From the NCBI GenBank assembly GCA_934667465.1, contig CAKUMG010000311.1, positions 1 through 6,826 of the forward strand: a stretch of DNA of 6,826 bases. Direction: 5' to 3'. Source of the DNA: an uncultured Actinoplanes sp. (GTDB lineage: Bacteria; Actinomycetota; Actinomycetes; Mycobacteriales; Micromonosporaceae). Position 1 is the first letter of the stretch, and each line of letters starts with the position of its first letter. Positions 5,915 to 6,826 of the stretch are shown here, piece by piece. The translations under genes were made by a program, and so were the position numbers. Below the pieces are notes generated by a model. It was given only the letters and a program-made list of their open reading frames with translations. It was not told where the DNA came from and made no database searches.

Positions 5915-5973
5915 TAGAAAAAGCGGGAAACAAAGACCCCTCCCGTAACGATCGCGTCGCGTCCCGCTAGGGT
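5915..5973 (+). promoter_or_regulatory. Candidate gap promoter with A-rich upstream patch
   Basis: TAGGGT (5968-5973) fits the TANNNT -10 pattern common in actinomycetes and would place the transcript start near 5980, giving a leader of roughly 105 nt before gap. The -35 area (about 5944-5950, CGTAACG) is weak. An A-rich stretch (5915-5936, with GAAAAAG and GAAACAAAG) lies about 44-65 bases before the proposed start, where an UP element would sit, and is striking in DNA this rich in GC. A small palindrome GTACG-CC-CGTAC lies at 5901-5912. The proposal rests on position and composition only. Confidence 0.4.
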
Positions 5974-6040
5974 CGTCGGTGACGGCGACGCTGCCGGTAG
6001 CAACGGCCGACGCGGGTAAGACGGGGTCGGCACGAAGACT

Positions 6041-6063
6041 TCCGCCGGCGCAGAACCGGCGGA
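6041..6063 (+). other. Hairpin in the gap leader
   Basis: TCCGCCGG (6041-6048) and CCGGCGGA (6056-6063) form a perfect 8-bp stem with a 7-nt loop (CGCAGAA). It ends 7 nt before the gap Shine-Dalgarno (GAGGGG, 6071-6076), so it leaves the ribosome site free. It could stabilise the 5' end of an abundant mRNA. No riboswitch class is recognised. Confidence 0.45.
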
Positions 6064-6072
6064 CCGAATTGA

Positions 6073-6826
<754 letters not shown>

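Overview
The window is chromosomal DNA from a very GC-rich actinobacterium. whiA and a glycolytic gap gene lie near each other, start codons include GTG, and G/C at third codon positions is extreme. The gene content would fit a Micromonosporaceae (Actinoplanes-like) or related filamentous actinomycete, but the family assignment is inference. No RNA gene, insertion sequence or CRISPR array was seen.

Layout, left to right. Positions 1-396 (+) are the 3' end of a gene that begins outside the window. It encodes a low-complexity Gly/Pro/Ser tail built from nested repeats; by synteny it may be the tail of the YvcK/CuvA-type protein that usually precedes whiA. Next comes a complete whiA (484-1464, +). 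The 164-bp convergent gap after whiA holds a strong hairpin and three contiguous 34-bp repeats. Then follow two minus-strand genes: an MFS permease (1629-2822) and, upstream of it in transcription, a large glycoside hydrolase family 3 enzyme (2944-5199). A hairpin with a U-rich tail sits between them. A TetR-type regulator (5260-5868, +) is divergent from the GH3 gene. A 216-bp gap with a candidate promoter and a leader hairpin leads into gap (6085 to the window end, +, truncated by the window).

How the genes may work together. whiA and gap belong to a conserved actinobacterial core neighbourhood. The MFS/GH3/TetR trio looks like an accessory sugar-use cassette placed between them. The 60-bp region between the GH3 and TetR genes is the most informative regulatory site. 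Each gene has a TANNNT -10 element exactly 6 nt before its ATG and no Shine-Dalgarno, which suggests two leaderless transcripts. A 22-bp imperfect palindrome lies almost exactly midway, where one bound TetR dimer could control both. The sugar involved cannot be read from the sequence.

Other unusual structures are a 168-bp (56-residue) repeat in the protein tail before whiA and a 32-bp tandem duplication that copies the translation start region of the MFS gene, with the start codon destroyed in the upstream copy.
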